Part shown: positions 51,866-59,405 of the stretch, piece by piece
Position numbering within the stretch: position 1 is the first letter of the stretch
Layout of the letters: each line of letters begins with the position of its first letter
Assembly (NCBI RefSeq): GCF_041261445.1
Contig: NZ_JBGCCU010000028.1
Location: 1-64,000, forward strand
Direction: 5' to 3'
DNA from: Catenulispora sp. EB89
GTDB lineage: Bacteria > Actinomycetota > Actinomycetes > Streptomycetales > Catenulisporaceae
DNA: 64,000 nt
Program-made: the position numbers and the translations under genes
The notes under the pieces: model-generated
The model's database searches: none
What the model was told of the DNA's origin: nothing
Seen by the model: only the letters and a program-made list of their open reading frames with translations

Positions 51866-53368
51866 TCAGGTCGCCAAGCGCATCGTCGCGCCCCATGAGG
51901 AGTTCATCCGCATATCCAGTTCGCGAACCGAGCGGGTGTCCTCGAAGTTGTCCATCTTGCGGCGGACGTTGTAGATCCGGTCCCAGCCGATGCCGTACCA
52001 GTGCTTGTCCAGGTTCACCAGGGCCCGCTCCAGGGTCACGCAGGCCTGCTCGATCTCCTTGGTGCGCACATGGATGTCAGCCATGTCCGCCAGGACGATC
52101 GTGCGCTGCTTGGCCTCGTTGGGCTTGAGCGCCATCAGCGAGCACAGCAGCGCTTCCTGCGCGAGTTCCGGGCTGCCGCCGTTGATGTGGCAGAAGCCCT
52201 TGAAGCCGTTGAGCCGGGTGGCGTCGAAGTAGTCCAGCCACTCGGGGTCCGGGACGGCGGAGCGGTCGGCGTCCGACAGGGCCTCCTCCGCCCGGCCGAT
52301 CAGGTCGACCGCGCGCTTGTGGTCGCCCAGGCGCGCCTCGATCTCGGCGTCCACGGCGTGCAGCCAGGAGCGCTGGACGGCGCTGACGCCGCGGGCGGCG
52401 TGCGCGTAGGCGGCGCGCATCAGGTCGCGGGACTCGCCGGCCTTGCCGTCCCAGGCCGGGATGAAGGCCAGGTGCGCCAGGATCGCCGAGCCGAGCTGGT
52501 GGTCGTCGGCCTCGCGCGCGGCGACCAGGGCGTTGCGGTAGTGCATGCGCGCCGGTTCGGCCTTCTTCAGGTCGAAGAACGCCAGGCGTGCGGCCAGCAA
52601 CGAGGCCTCGGCCAGCGAGCCGGCCAGCCGGGAGCGCTGGGTCTGCGGGCCGGTCCCGCTCAGCAGCGCGGCCCCGAGCTGGGCGTGCGCCACCGCCGGG
52701 GAGTACATGCGGGCCGGGGGGACCGTGTAGTACAGGGATCGCTGCTGGCTGGTGATGAACTCATAACCGTCCACCATCTGCCGGTCGAACGGGACCGCGC
52801 GGCCGGCCGGGTCGGCCGCGGCCGGGAGCCGGTCGGGGGCCTCGGCCCCGTACGCGGTCTCACCCGCCCCGGCGACGGTCAGCGCCGCGGCGGCGCTGGT
52901 GACGAATTCTCGGCGCTTCACTGGGTCGTGCCCTCCAGATCGGTCGGCGGGCCGCGTGCGGCACAGCCCTGCCATCCGTCCGTGTTGCGTGACTCCCCCA
53001 GCTGCACCGTCGTCCTCGGGCCCCACTTCCGGAGCACGCCCAGTGGCGGCGGTCGGTGGCTGTGACGATTCCGGTCGCGGCGCCCACGGCACCGACCATC
53101 CGACCTGGAATCCCATCTGCGCGACGGAGACGCCGAAGACCTCTTCCAGGACCCGCTGGTACGCCGGGAGCGGACACGGCGGATCCTCACTCTCCCACCG
53201 GCGGACCTGCCGGACGGACAGTGACAGCACCTTACCAAGCGCGCGGGAGGCTTTCTCGAACTCCGCAGCGAATTCCGCCTGCGTCCAGTGCCGGGACAGC
53301 CGCAAGGCCTTCAAGGCCGTGTTGCCTGCCGGCTTCTTACCCGGGGAAGAGCCTGAATCCACCTGCAT
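51866..53368 (-). CDS. helix-turn-helix/TPR regulator (NsdA-like architecture)
   Basis: A 500-residue protein. An N-terminal helix-turn-helix (about 18-72, WTQAEFAAEFEKASRALGK, then SVRQVRRWES) is followed by a linker, then a central RREFVTSAAAALTVAGAG stretch at about 150, then a long helical C-terminal half with TPR-like repeats (about 215-490, AILAHLAFIPAWDG, AEIEARLGDHKRAVDL). This layout is common in streptomycete regulators of development and antibiotic production such as NsdA; direct orthology is not shown. I start at the ATG 53368, with AAGGG seven bases upstream; the frame is open 48 codons further but does not match the family. It is followed by a hairpin and then the monooxygenase operon. 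Confidence 0.75.
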   Translation of the reverse strand: MQVDSGSSPGKKPAGNTALKALRLSRHWTQAEFAAEFEKASRALGKVLSLSVRQVRRWESEDPPCPLPAYQRVLEEVFGVSVAQMGFQVGWSVPWAPRPESSQPPTAATGRAPEVGPEDDGAAGGVTQHGRMAGLCRTRPADRSGGHDPVKRREFVTSAAAALTVAGAGETAYGAEAPDRLPAAADPAGRAVPFDRQMVDGYEFITSQQRSLYYTVPPARMYSPAVAHAQLGAALLSGTGPQTQRSRLAGSLAEASLLAARLAFFDLKKAEPARMHYRNALVAAREADDHQLGSAILAHLAFIPAWDGKAGESRDLMRAAYAHAARGVSAVQRSWLHAVDAEIEARLGDHKRAVDLIGRAEEALSDADRSAVPDPEWLDYFDATRLNGFKGFCHINGGSPELAQEALLCSLMALKPNEAKQRTIVLADMADIHVRTKEIEQACVTLERALVNLDKHWYGIGWDRIYNVRRKMDNFEDTRSVRELDMRMNSSWGATMRLAT

Positions 53369-54054
53369 GGCTGAACCCTTCGGTCCATGCGCTTGGAGCG
53401 CCCGGCCCCGCGCCGACCGCAGCCCGGCTCGGCGGCGACCTGGTGGCCGGCCGTCGCAGAGGGCTGGTTCAGACGTTAGACCCGAACAAGCCTCCAATGG
53501 TAGTACAACCACCCGAAAGGACTATGGCGAATACCTGCGAAAACAGCGATCAGCCTGATCAGGGCTCTGCGATCTTGAGCGGGATTCGCCGGAAAATCTC
53601 CTTCTTCCACGCTCAGCGCCTCAGTCGCGGGAACCGGCCGTCCGACATTGCCGATGCGGGGTCGCGACGACACGGACGGCGACGTCATGCGGCCAGATGG
53701 CCTATCGAAGCCTCTATAACATCGTGTGAAGAATTCTCGGTTACCGGGGGTTTATCCCGGGGCGGCGATCCGAACCCCCAGCGGCTCGCAGACCGCCTTC
53801 CCGAGTGAATCCGCCGATGCTCGTGCAACCGCGCGTGCATGTGCCGTGACGCGTTCGCCCCGTGCCGGACATGGGCCGTTCATCGAAACGAGCTGAGAAG
53901 ATTTCGCCTCGTTCTCGGGAACACGGGAAGCCCGTGATCCGTTACACCCGTAACCCGGCATTGCCGCTGACGGCGCCAGCTGAGAGGCGGTGCGAGTAGC
54001 CGGGTTGGTCTTGGCAGGTGCGCGGGAACGTAGATGGAGGGGGTGAGCCGGACC
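53369..54054. other. intergenic region between the HTH/TPR regulator and whiB
   Basis: About 690 bases without a convincing gene. A frame on the minus strand at 53476-53688 (70 residues) has no family features and I do not call it. The region is less GC-rich than its surroundings and carries a 14-base near-palindrome at 53498-53511, a TATAAC element near 53715, a small hairpin at about 53745-53765, and a GTTAC-ACCC-GTAAC dyad at 53941-53954 upstream of whiB. Together they suggest divergent promoters for the two regulators. Confidence 0.55.
53498..53511. promoter_or_regulatory. near-palindromic TGGTAGTACAACCA
   Basis: Six of seven base pairs of the 14-base dyad match. It lies about 130 bases upstream of the HTH/TPR regulator and shares GTACAAC with the GntR boxes at 35081 and 35911. 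A regulatory site is inferred; its protein is unknown. Confidence 0.45.
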
Positions 54055-54507
54055 ATGGCTCAGCAGACCACGGTACGAGGAGCCGTCGGACCGATACCGG
54101 TTCGCTCGTCGTCCGCCCGGACGGCGGCCCGGATTCCGCCGATCGCCGAGCTCAAGCTCGGCTGGCAGGAACGCGGACTGTGCCAGTCCGGGGACGCGAC
54201 GGTGTTCTTCGCCCCGGACTCGGAGCGGATCCGGGAACGGGAGAAGCGGGAGACGTCCGCCAAGCGGGTGTGCGACGACTGCCCGGTCCGCCAGCAGTGC
54301 CTGGAGCACGCGCTGGCGCTGCCGGAACAGTTCGGCATCTGGGGCGGACTGACGGAGTTGGAGCGGGCCGAGGAGGCCCGGCGCCGCCGCGGCGCCGCGA
54401 CCGGCACGCGCCCGGTGGTGGTGCCGATCCGGATCGGTACGCAGCGCGACCGGGGGTTCGCCGACGCGCAGGCGGCGGCCAGGGAGGGGACCGAAGTGGC
54501 GGCGTGA
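54055..54507 (+). CDS. WhiB-family iron-sulfur transcription factor
   Basis: A 150-residue Wbl protein with the [4Fe-4S]-binding cysteines Cys43, Cys73, Cys76 and Cys82 and the family GIWGG turn (94-98) followed by the Arg-rich ERAEEARRRRG DNA-binding segment. The first 40 residues and the long C-terminal tail (about 110-150) exceed the core, as in several actinobacterial WhiB proteins. Such proteins bind sigma factors and DNA and respond to redox or nitric oxide. I use the ATG at 54055 with GGAGGGGG about eleven bases before it; an ATG seven codons upstream is open. A strong terminator and an unusual 18-bp repeat array follow. Confidence 0.9.
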   Translation: MAQQTTVRGAVGPIPVRSSSARTAARIPPIAELKLGWQERGLCQSGDATVFFAPDSERIREREKRETSAKRVCDDCPVRQQCLEHALALPEQFGIWGGLTELERAEEARRRRGAATGTRPVVVPIRIGTQRDRGFADAQAAAREGTEVAA

Positions 54508-54525
54508 ACGCCGCCGGAGTGCGAC

Positions 54526-54615
54526 CGCACGACACAGCTTTACCGCACAACACAGTCTTAACGCACAACACAGTCTTAACGCATGACACAGCTTTACCGC
54601 ACAGCACAGCGTTCG
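54526..54615 (+). repeat. five tandem 18-bp repeats downstream of whiB
   Basis: Copies start at 54526, 54544, 54562, 54580 and 54598. The second and third are identical (CGCACAACACAGTCTTAA); the first and fourth agree at 16 of 18 bases (CGCACGACACAGCTTTAC type); the fifth is more diverged. The array begins 18 bases after the whiB stop and precedes the terminator. Confidence 0.9.
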
Positions 54616-54649
54616 CCCGAACATGAGAGTGCAGCCTCTGGACGAACCA

Positions 54650-54691
54650 AGCGCCGGGTGGGCCGGGGAGGCCGCCCGGCGCTGGGTTTTT
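54650..54691 (+). terminator. terminator of whiB
   Basis: The arms 54650-54664 and 54671-54683 form a stem of about 14 pairs with one wobble and one bulged G around a GGGGAG loop, followed by GGG and five T residues, the clearest intrinsic terminator in the window. Confidence 0.85.
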
Positions 54692-54796
54692 CCCGGCGTC
54701 TTCCGCAGCAGCTCGACGGGTCGGTCCGCGCCGGCATGGGGATATCGACGCCCGCAATAGAAAAATGCAAGCGCCGGCTTCAAGAAATAGGCGAAC

Positions 54797-55603
54797 TCAG
54801 CCCGCGGCGATCGCGTAACAAGCGACGGCCGCCGCCGCTGCCACATTCAGCGAATCCACGCCGGCCGCCATGGGAATCCGCACCCGCAATTCCGCCGCCG
54901 CCAATGCCGGATCCGACAATCCGTCGCCCTCGGTCCCCAGCAGCAGCGCCACCTTGTCCTCCGGTCCGAAACGCAGGTCCCGCAGGTCGATCGCGGTCGG
55001 GCCCGGGGTCAGCGCGATCGTCCGGAAGCCGTGCTCGGCCAGCGTCGTGAGACCGCCGGGCCAGGAGTCCAACCGGGCGTAGGGCAGCGCGAAGACCGTC
55101 CCCATCGACACCCGGACCGAGCGCCGGTACAGCGGGTCGGCACAGCTCGGGGTCAGCACCGCCGCGTCCATGCCCAGCGCCGCCGCGCTGCGGAAGATCG
55201 CGCCGAGGTTGGTGTGGTTGACGATGTCCTCCATCACCACCACCCGCCGCGCCTTCGCCAGCACGGCCCCGGCGTCCGGGATCGGCGTGCGCTGCATCGA
55301 GGCCAGGGCGCCGCGGTGGACGTGGAAGCCGGTCACCGCCTCCAGCAACGGTTCGCTGCCGACGTAGACCGGGGCGTCGACGTCGTCGATCAGCGGCCGC
55401 ATCGCCTCGACCCACTTCGGCGACAGCAGCGTCGAGCGCATCGGGTAGCCGGCGGCCAGCGCGCGGCGGATCACCTTCTCGCCCTCGGCCAGGAACAAGC
55501 CCTCGGCGGGTTCGCGGACCTTGCGCAGCTCGACGTCGGTGAGGCCGGAGTAGTCGTGCAGGCGCGGGTCGGACGGGTCGGTGACTTCGATCAGGGTTCC
55601 CAC
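54797..55603 (-). CDS. TrmH/SpoU-family RNA 2'-O-methyltransferase
   Basis: A 268-residue methyltransferase of the SPOUT knot class: an N-terminal substrate-binding domain (about 1-110), then motif 1 NHTNLGAIFRSAAALG (about 133-148), motif 2 LLLGTEGDGLSD (about 217-228) and motif 3 IPMAAGVDSLNVAAA AAVACY (about 238-258). It should methylate a ribose 2'-OH in rRNA or tRNA; the target nucleotide is not known. The GTG at 55603 has AGGA nine bases upstream; the frame runs far upstream but that part overlaps TetR antisense and is not coding. It is the last gene of the aldo/keto reductase-TetR-TrmH series. Confidence 0.87.
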   Translation of the reverse strand: MGTLIEVTDPSDPRLHDYSGLTDVELRKVREPAEGLFLAEGEKVIRRALAAGYPMRSTLLSPKWVEAMRPLIDDVDAPVYVGSEPLLEAVTGFHVHRGALASMQRTPIPDAGAVLAKARRVVVMEDIVNHTNLGAIFRSAAALGMDAAVLTPSCADPLYRRSVRVSMGTVFALPYARLDSWPGGLTTLAEHGFRTIALTPGPTAIDLRDLRFGPEDKVALLLGTEGDGLSDPALAAAELRVRIPMAAGVDSLNVAAAAAVACYAIAAG

Positions 55604-55674
55604 GCTGGTAGATCCTGCCGCATCCGGTGGCTTCAACCGGAATCGCGCGGCCGACCGGCGCGCGACCGCGGACC

Positions 55675-56268
55675 TTAACGTGGCAGCAGGCCGTCGCGCA
55701 GCAGCGCCCAGACGTTGGCGAAGGACTCGTCGATGGCCGGCCGCGCCCACTCCGCGCGCGTCGCCGGGTTGTGGAACTTGGCCATGGCGTCGAACACCGC
55801 GAGCGCCGTGGTCTTCGGGTCCGCCGCCGCTATCTCCCCGCGCGCCACGCCCTCGACGATCACCTTCGTCAGCTGCTCGACCACGAAGTCGATGTGCGCG
55901 ACCACCGGAGTGCGCGCCTCCTCGGCGAGTTCGGCGAACGCCGCGAAGAACTCCGGGTCGTCCTGCGCCCGGGTCCACTTCGTCTCCGCCAGCGTCCACA
56001 GCAGCAGCCGCACGCGCTCGACGGAGTCCCCCGCGCTGTCGGCGATCTCCGCCAGCGCGGGGTGCATGCGCTCCAGCCAGCGGTCGACCACGGCGTCACG
56101 CAGGTCCGCCTTGGTCGGGAAGTGCCGGTAGACCGAGCCGTGGCTGACCCCGAGCGCCCGCGCGACGTCGACCACGCTGGTCTTGGCCGGGCCGAAGCGG
56201 CGCAGGGTCTCCTCCGCCGCTTCCAGGATGCGCTCAGGTGTCAGTGGTCCACTGGTACTCATACTCAC
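55675..56268 (-). CDS. TetR/AcrR family transcriptional regulator
   Basis: A 197-residue regulator with the TetR helix-turn-helix at about 10-55 (ERILEAAEETLRRFG, TSVVDVARALGVSHGSVYRHFPTKADL) and a divergent ligand-binding domain (about 75-190) typical of efflux or metabolism regulators. It lies nine bases downstream of the aldo/keto reductase stop, so it is probably cotranscribed with it and represses that promoter through the GACTGACA dyad. The ligand is unknown. Confidence 0.88.
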   Translation of the reverse strand: MSMSTSGPLTPERILEAAEETLRRFGPAKTSVVDVARALGVSHGSVYRHFPTKADLRDAVVDRWLERMHPALAEIADSAGDSVERVRLLLWTLAETKWTRAQDDPEFFAAFAELAEEARTPVVAHIDFVVEQLTKVIVEGVARGEIAAADPKTTALAVFDAMAKFHNPATRAEWARPAIDESFANVWALLRDGLLPR

Positions 56269-56277
56269 CGCTGCACT

Positions 56278-57291
56278 CTATTTCTCCGAGTCGAGGTGGG
56301 CCATCTGCTCGGCGACGTACCGGTCTCCGGCCGCCGCGCCGGCGGGCACGGCCTTCTCGATCTCGGCCAGGTCGTCGGCGGTCAGCGTGACCCCGAGGGA
56401 ACCCAGCGACTCCTCAAGGCGGCTCCGGGTGCGGGCGCCGACCAGCGGCACGATGTCCGTGCCCTGCGCCGCGACCCAGGCGATCGCCAGCTGCGCCACG
56501 GAGACGTTCTTCTGCACGGCGAGCGCGCGCAGCGTCTCGACCAGCGCCAGGTTGTGGTCCAGGTTCTCGCCCTGGAACCGCGGCGAGGCCGAGCGGAAGT
56601 CGCCCTCGGCGGAGCGGTCCTTGCTCCAGTGGCCGCTGATCAGGCCGCGGGACAGCACGCCGTAGGCGGTGATCCCGATGCCCAGGTCGCGGGCGGTCGG
56701 CAGGATCGTGCCCTCGATGCCGCGGGAGATCAGCGAGTACTCGATCTGCAGGTCGGAGATCGGGTGCACGGCCGCGGCCCGGCGCAGCGTGTCCGCGCCG
56801 ACCTCGGACAGGCCGATGTACCGGACGTACCCGGCCTGCACCATCTCGGCCAGCCCGCCGACGGTCTCCTCGATCGGGACGTTCGGGTCCAGCCGGGCCG
56901 GGCGGTAGACGTCGACGTGGTCCACGCCGAGCCGGCGCAGCGAGTACGCCAGCGCCGTCTTCAGGGCGTTCGGGCTGGTGTCGTAGCCGATGAAGGCCCC
57001 GGACGGGTCGCGCTGCGCGCCGAACTTCACGCTCAGCTGGTAGCGGTCGCGGTCCACGCCGCGCAGGGCGTCGGCCAGCAGGAGCTCGTTGTCTCCCATG
57101 CCGTAGAAGTCGCCGGTGTCGATCAGGGTGATGCCGGCGTCCAGCGCGGCGTGCACGGTGGCGATGGACTCGTCGCGGTCGGTCGGCCCGTAGAGGGCTG
57201 ACATGCCCATGGCCCCGAGGCCGAGGGGGAAGACCTGGGGGCCCTGGGCGCCGAGCCGGCGGGCGGTGAAGGGGCTGTCAGTCGTCGTCAT
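56278..57291 (-). CDS. aldo/keto reductase with altered catalytic histidine
   Basis: A 337-residue TIM-barrel reductase. Asp58, Tyr63 and Lys89 of the usual tetrad are present, but the fourth position, normally histidine in the LH/QHRVD strand, is Ala132 within YRPARLDP. A similar change is known in some actinobacterial AKRs, so the protein may still reduce carbonyls, but with altered efficiency. The NADPH-binding SEVGAD and GARTRSRLEESL stretches are present. Substrate unknown. The ATG at 57291 follows TATCGT by six bases; TTGAAA lies 18 bases before that, a near-consensus promoter. The operon then contains the TetR gene, so the two are coregulated. Confidence 0.85.
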   Translation of the reverse strand: MTTTDSPFTARRLGAQGPQVFPLGLGAMGMSALYGPTDRDESIATVHAALDAGITLIDTGDFYGMGDNELLLADALRGVDRDRYQLSVKFGAQRDPSGAFIGYDTSPNALKTALAYSLRRLGVDHVDVYRPARLDPNVPIEETVGGLAEMVQAGYVRYIGLSEVGADTLRRAAAVHPISDLQIEYSLISRGIEGTILPTARDLGIGITAYGVLSRGLISGHWSKDRSAEGDFRSASPRFQGENLDHNLALVETLRALAVQKNVSVAQLAIAWVAAQGTDIVPLVGARTRSRLEESLGSLGVTLTADDLAEIEKAVPAGAAAGDRYVAEQMAHLDSEK

Positions 57292-57297
57292 GGCTCC

Positions 57298-57352
57298 ACG
57301 ATACGACTGACAGCTGGCAGATTTCAAGTTTTGTCAGTCACGCAGTTGTCAG
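57298..57352 (-). promoter_or_regulatory. promoter and operator of the aldo/keto reductase-tetR operon
   Basis: On the minus strand, -35 TTGAAA (57322-57327) and -10 TATCGT (57298-57303), 18-bp spacer, no leader. GACTGACA (57305-57312) and TGTCAGTC (57332-57339) form an exact dyad across the -35, and a third half site TGTCAG follows at 57347-57352. This is the expected site of the TetR product. Confidence 0.6.
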
Positions 57353-57375
57353 AGCAGGTGCCGGAGCCGCCCGGA

Positions 57376-58041
57376 TCAGGCGGCGCCGCCCACCGGGCTC
57401 GCCGGGTCGGTCGGGCTCGCGGAGTCCCCGGGCGTGCCGGGCGCCTTCGCCGCCTTGGCCGGGACCGCGACGACGGTGGCCGTGATGGTGTCGCCCTGGA
57501 GCGGCCCGGCCACCGTCACGGTCATGCCGACCTGCAGGTCGGCCGAGGTGAGCGGACGCGCCTTGGTCCCGAAGCGGGTCTTGGCGCCGTAGTCGACGGT
57601 CACCGCCTTGCCCTTGGCCTCGAGTCCGGAGAAGGAGCCGGTCCCGATCTGGGTGATCTTGATCCGGGCGAGCTTCGGGGCCTTGGCGCGCCGGCCGGTC
57701 ACGCCGGTCGTGGCCCCGGCGCCGGGCGCCTGGTTCGGGTCCTGGCTGGTGGCCGGCGCGGCGGCCGCGGTGTTCGACGAGGACGAGCCCGACTGGAACG
57801 CCGCGGTGGTGCCCCAGGCCGCCCCGCCGAGCACGATCACGCCGGCGGTGCCGAGCACGGCCAGCTTCAGCGGCCCAAGCCGGGTCAGACGCTGCATGAA
57901 GCCCGGCCGCTGCGGCTGGGGCGCGCCATAGGGCTGCTGCTCGAAGGACTGCTGCTGCGGCTGCTCATAACCCGGGATGTTGTATGGGTCCACCGGCTCG
58001 AACTGCCGGGTCTCGTCGATCGGGTCCTGATCCTGGCTCAT
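57376..58041 (-). CDS. DUF5666-like single-pass membrane protein
   Basis: A 221-residue protein: a Gln/Pro-rich cytoplasmic N-terminus (about 1-55), one membrane segment (about 60-85), a Ser/Ala/Gly/Asn linker, then a compact beta domain (about 125-190) with TVDYGAKTRFGTKARPLTSADLQVGMTVTVAG, resembling DUF5666, and an Ala/Pro/Ser C-terminal tail. DUF5666 domains are extracytoplasmic and of unknown role. There is no ribosome binding site before the ATG at 58041. It is the end of the minus-strand series cobT-cobA-this gene, though with about 90 bases to cobA. Confidence 0.72.
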   Translation of the reverse strand: MSQDQDPIDETRQFEPVDPYNIPGYEQPQQQSFEQQPYGAPQPQRPGFMQRLTRLGPLKLAVLGTAGVIVLGGAAWGTTAAFQSGSSSSNTAAAAPATSQDPNQAPGAGATTGVTGRRAKAPKLARIKITQIGTGSFSGLEAKGKAVTVDYGAKTRFGTKARPLTSADLQVGMTVTVAGPLQGDTITATVVAVPAKAAKAPGTPGDSASPTDPASPVGGAA

Positions 58042-58133
58042 AGCGGTATTACAACCGGCAGCGGATAAGCCGGTGGTCAATAAGACCGATGTAAGGAATC
58101 GAAGCGCCGCCGAGCGCGCCGGGGCCGCGCCGC

Positions 58134-59351
58134 TCAGGTGAGCGCGACGACCGGCCCCACCACGACGATCGCCGGCGGCCGGATCCCGGCCTCGGCGACC
58201 GCGGACTCGACCAGCGCGAGCGTGGTCTGCACCCGGCGTTCGCCGGGCATCGTGCCCTCCTGGATCACCGCGACCGGGGTCTGCGGATCGCGGCCGTTCT
58301 CCAGCAGAGTGGCGGAGATCGCGCCTATCCGCTCGATGCCCATCAGGATCACCAGCGTGCCGGTCATCCGGCCCAGGGCGGCCCAGTCCACCAGGGACTT
58401 CGGGTGGTCCGGGGCGACGTGGCCGGAGACCACGGTGAACTCGTGCGCGACGCCGCGGTGCGTCACCGGGATCCCGGCCAGTGCCGGGACCGAGATCGAG
58501 CTGGTGATGCCGGGCACCACCGAGCACGGCACGCCGGCCTCGGCGCAGGCCAGCACCTCTTCGAAACCGCGGCCGAAGACGAACGGGTCGCCGCCCTTGA
58601 GCCGGACCACGGACTTGCCGGCCTTCGCGCGGTCGATGAGGATCTCGTTGATCGCGTCCTGGGCCAGCGCGCGGCCGTAAGGGATCTTCGACGCGTCGAT
58701 GATCTCCACGTCCGGCGCCAGCTCGTCCAGCAGCCCGCGCGGCCCGAGCCGGTCGGCCACCACCACGTCGGCCTCGGCCAGCAGCCGGCGGCCGCGCACG
58801 GTGATCAGGTCCGGGTCCCCGGGCCCGCCGCCGACCAGCGCCACGCCCGGTGTGCGGCCGCGGTGGTGCGGGGCGGCCAGGGTGCCGTCGCGCAGTCCCT
58901 CCAGGACGCCGTCCCGGACGTCCACGGCCCGCCGCGGGTCGCCGCCGCCGATCACCGCGACCGTGACGCCGTCGTGCCGCCCGACGGCCGGGGTCCACGC
59001 CGTGGAGTCCTCGGCCGAGTCGGCCCGGGAGCAGAACACCCGGCCGGCCTCGGCCTCGCGCGCCACCGCGCCGTTCACCGCCGGATCGTCGGCGGCGGCC
59101 ACCACGTACCAGGCCGCGGCCAGGTCGCCGTCCCGGTAGGGCCGGCGCTCCCAGACGATCTCGCCGCCGTCGGCCAGCGCCTCCACGGCCGGCGTCGCCT
59201 CGGGGGCGATCACCAGCACGTCGGCGCGGGCGTCCAGCAGCCCCAGCACCCGGCGCTGGGCGACCGGGCCGGCGCCGACCACCACCACCGGCCTGCCGGC
59301 CAGCCGCAGCGCGGCGGGGTAGACGGAGGTGGGGTCGGTCATGGCGCTCAT
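58134..59351 (-). CDS. cobA: fused precorrin-2 dehydrogenase/uroporphyrinogen-III C-methyltransferase
   Basis: A 405-residue fusion. The N-terminal part (about 1-115, VVVVGAGPVAQRRVLGLL) is the NAD-binding precorrin-2 dehydrogenase domain; the C-terminal part (about 160-400) is the SAM uroporphyrinogen-III methyltransferase with VALVGGGPGDPDLITVRG, SVVRLKGGDPFVFGRG and VPGITSSISVPALAGIPVTHRG. It makes precorrin-2 and sirohydrochlorin for siroheme and cobalamin. Compared with full CysG it lacks most of the dimerisation/ferrochelatase part between the two domains, as do several actinobacterial homologues. It follows cobT by 54 bases on the same strand, so it is probably one transcript with it. 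Confidence 0.9.
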   Translation of the reverse strand: MSAMTDPTSVYPAALRLAGRPVVVVGAGPVAQRRVLGLLDARADVLVIAPEATPAVEALADGGEIVWERRPYRDGDLAAAWYVVAAADDPAVNGAVAREAEAGRVFCSRADSAEDSTAWTPAVGRHDGVTVAVIGGGDPRRAVDVRDGVLEGLRDGTLAAPHHRGRTPGVALVGGGPGDPDLITVRGRRLLAEADVVVADRLGPRGLLDELAPDVEIIDASKIPYGRALAQDAINEILIDRAKAGKSVVRLKGGDPFVFGRGFEEVLACAEAGVPCSVVPGITSSISVPALAGIPVTHRGVAHEFTVVSGHVAPDHPKSLVDWAALGRMTGTLVILMGIERIGAISATLLENGRDPQTPVAVIQEGTMPGERRVQTTLALVESAVAEAGIRPPAIVVVGPVVALT

Positions 59352-59405
59352 CAGTCGTGGGGTTCCCGTGTCGGTCGCGTGGAGCTCGGCTGGTCGGCGG
59401 GTCGC

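Noticed and set aside
53476-53688. A 70-residue minus-strand frame upstream of the HTH/TPR regulator
   Set aside because: No ribosome binding site, no family features, and weak codon bias.
54526-54615. 18-bp repeats considered as a CRISPR array
   Set aside because: The copies are contiguous, with no spacers, and there are no cas genes anywhere in the window.
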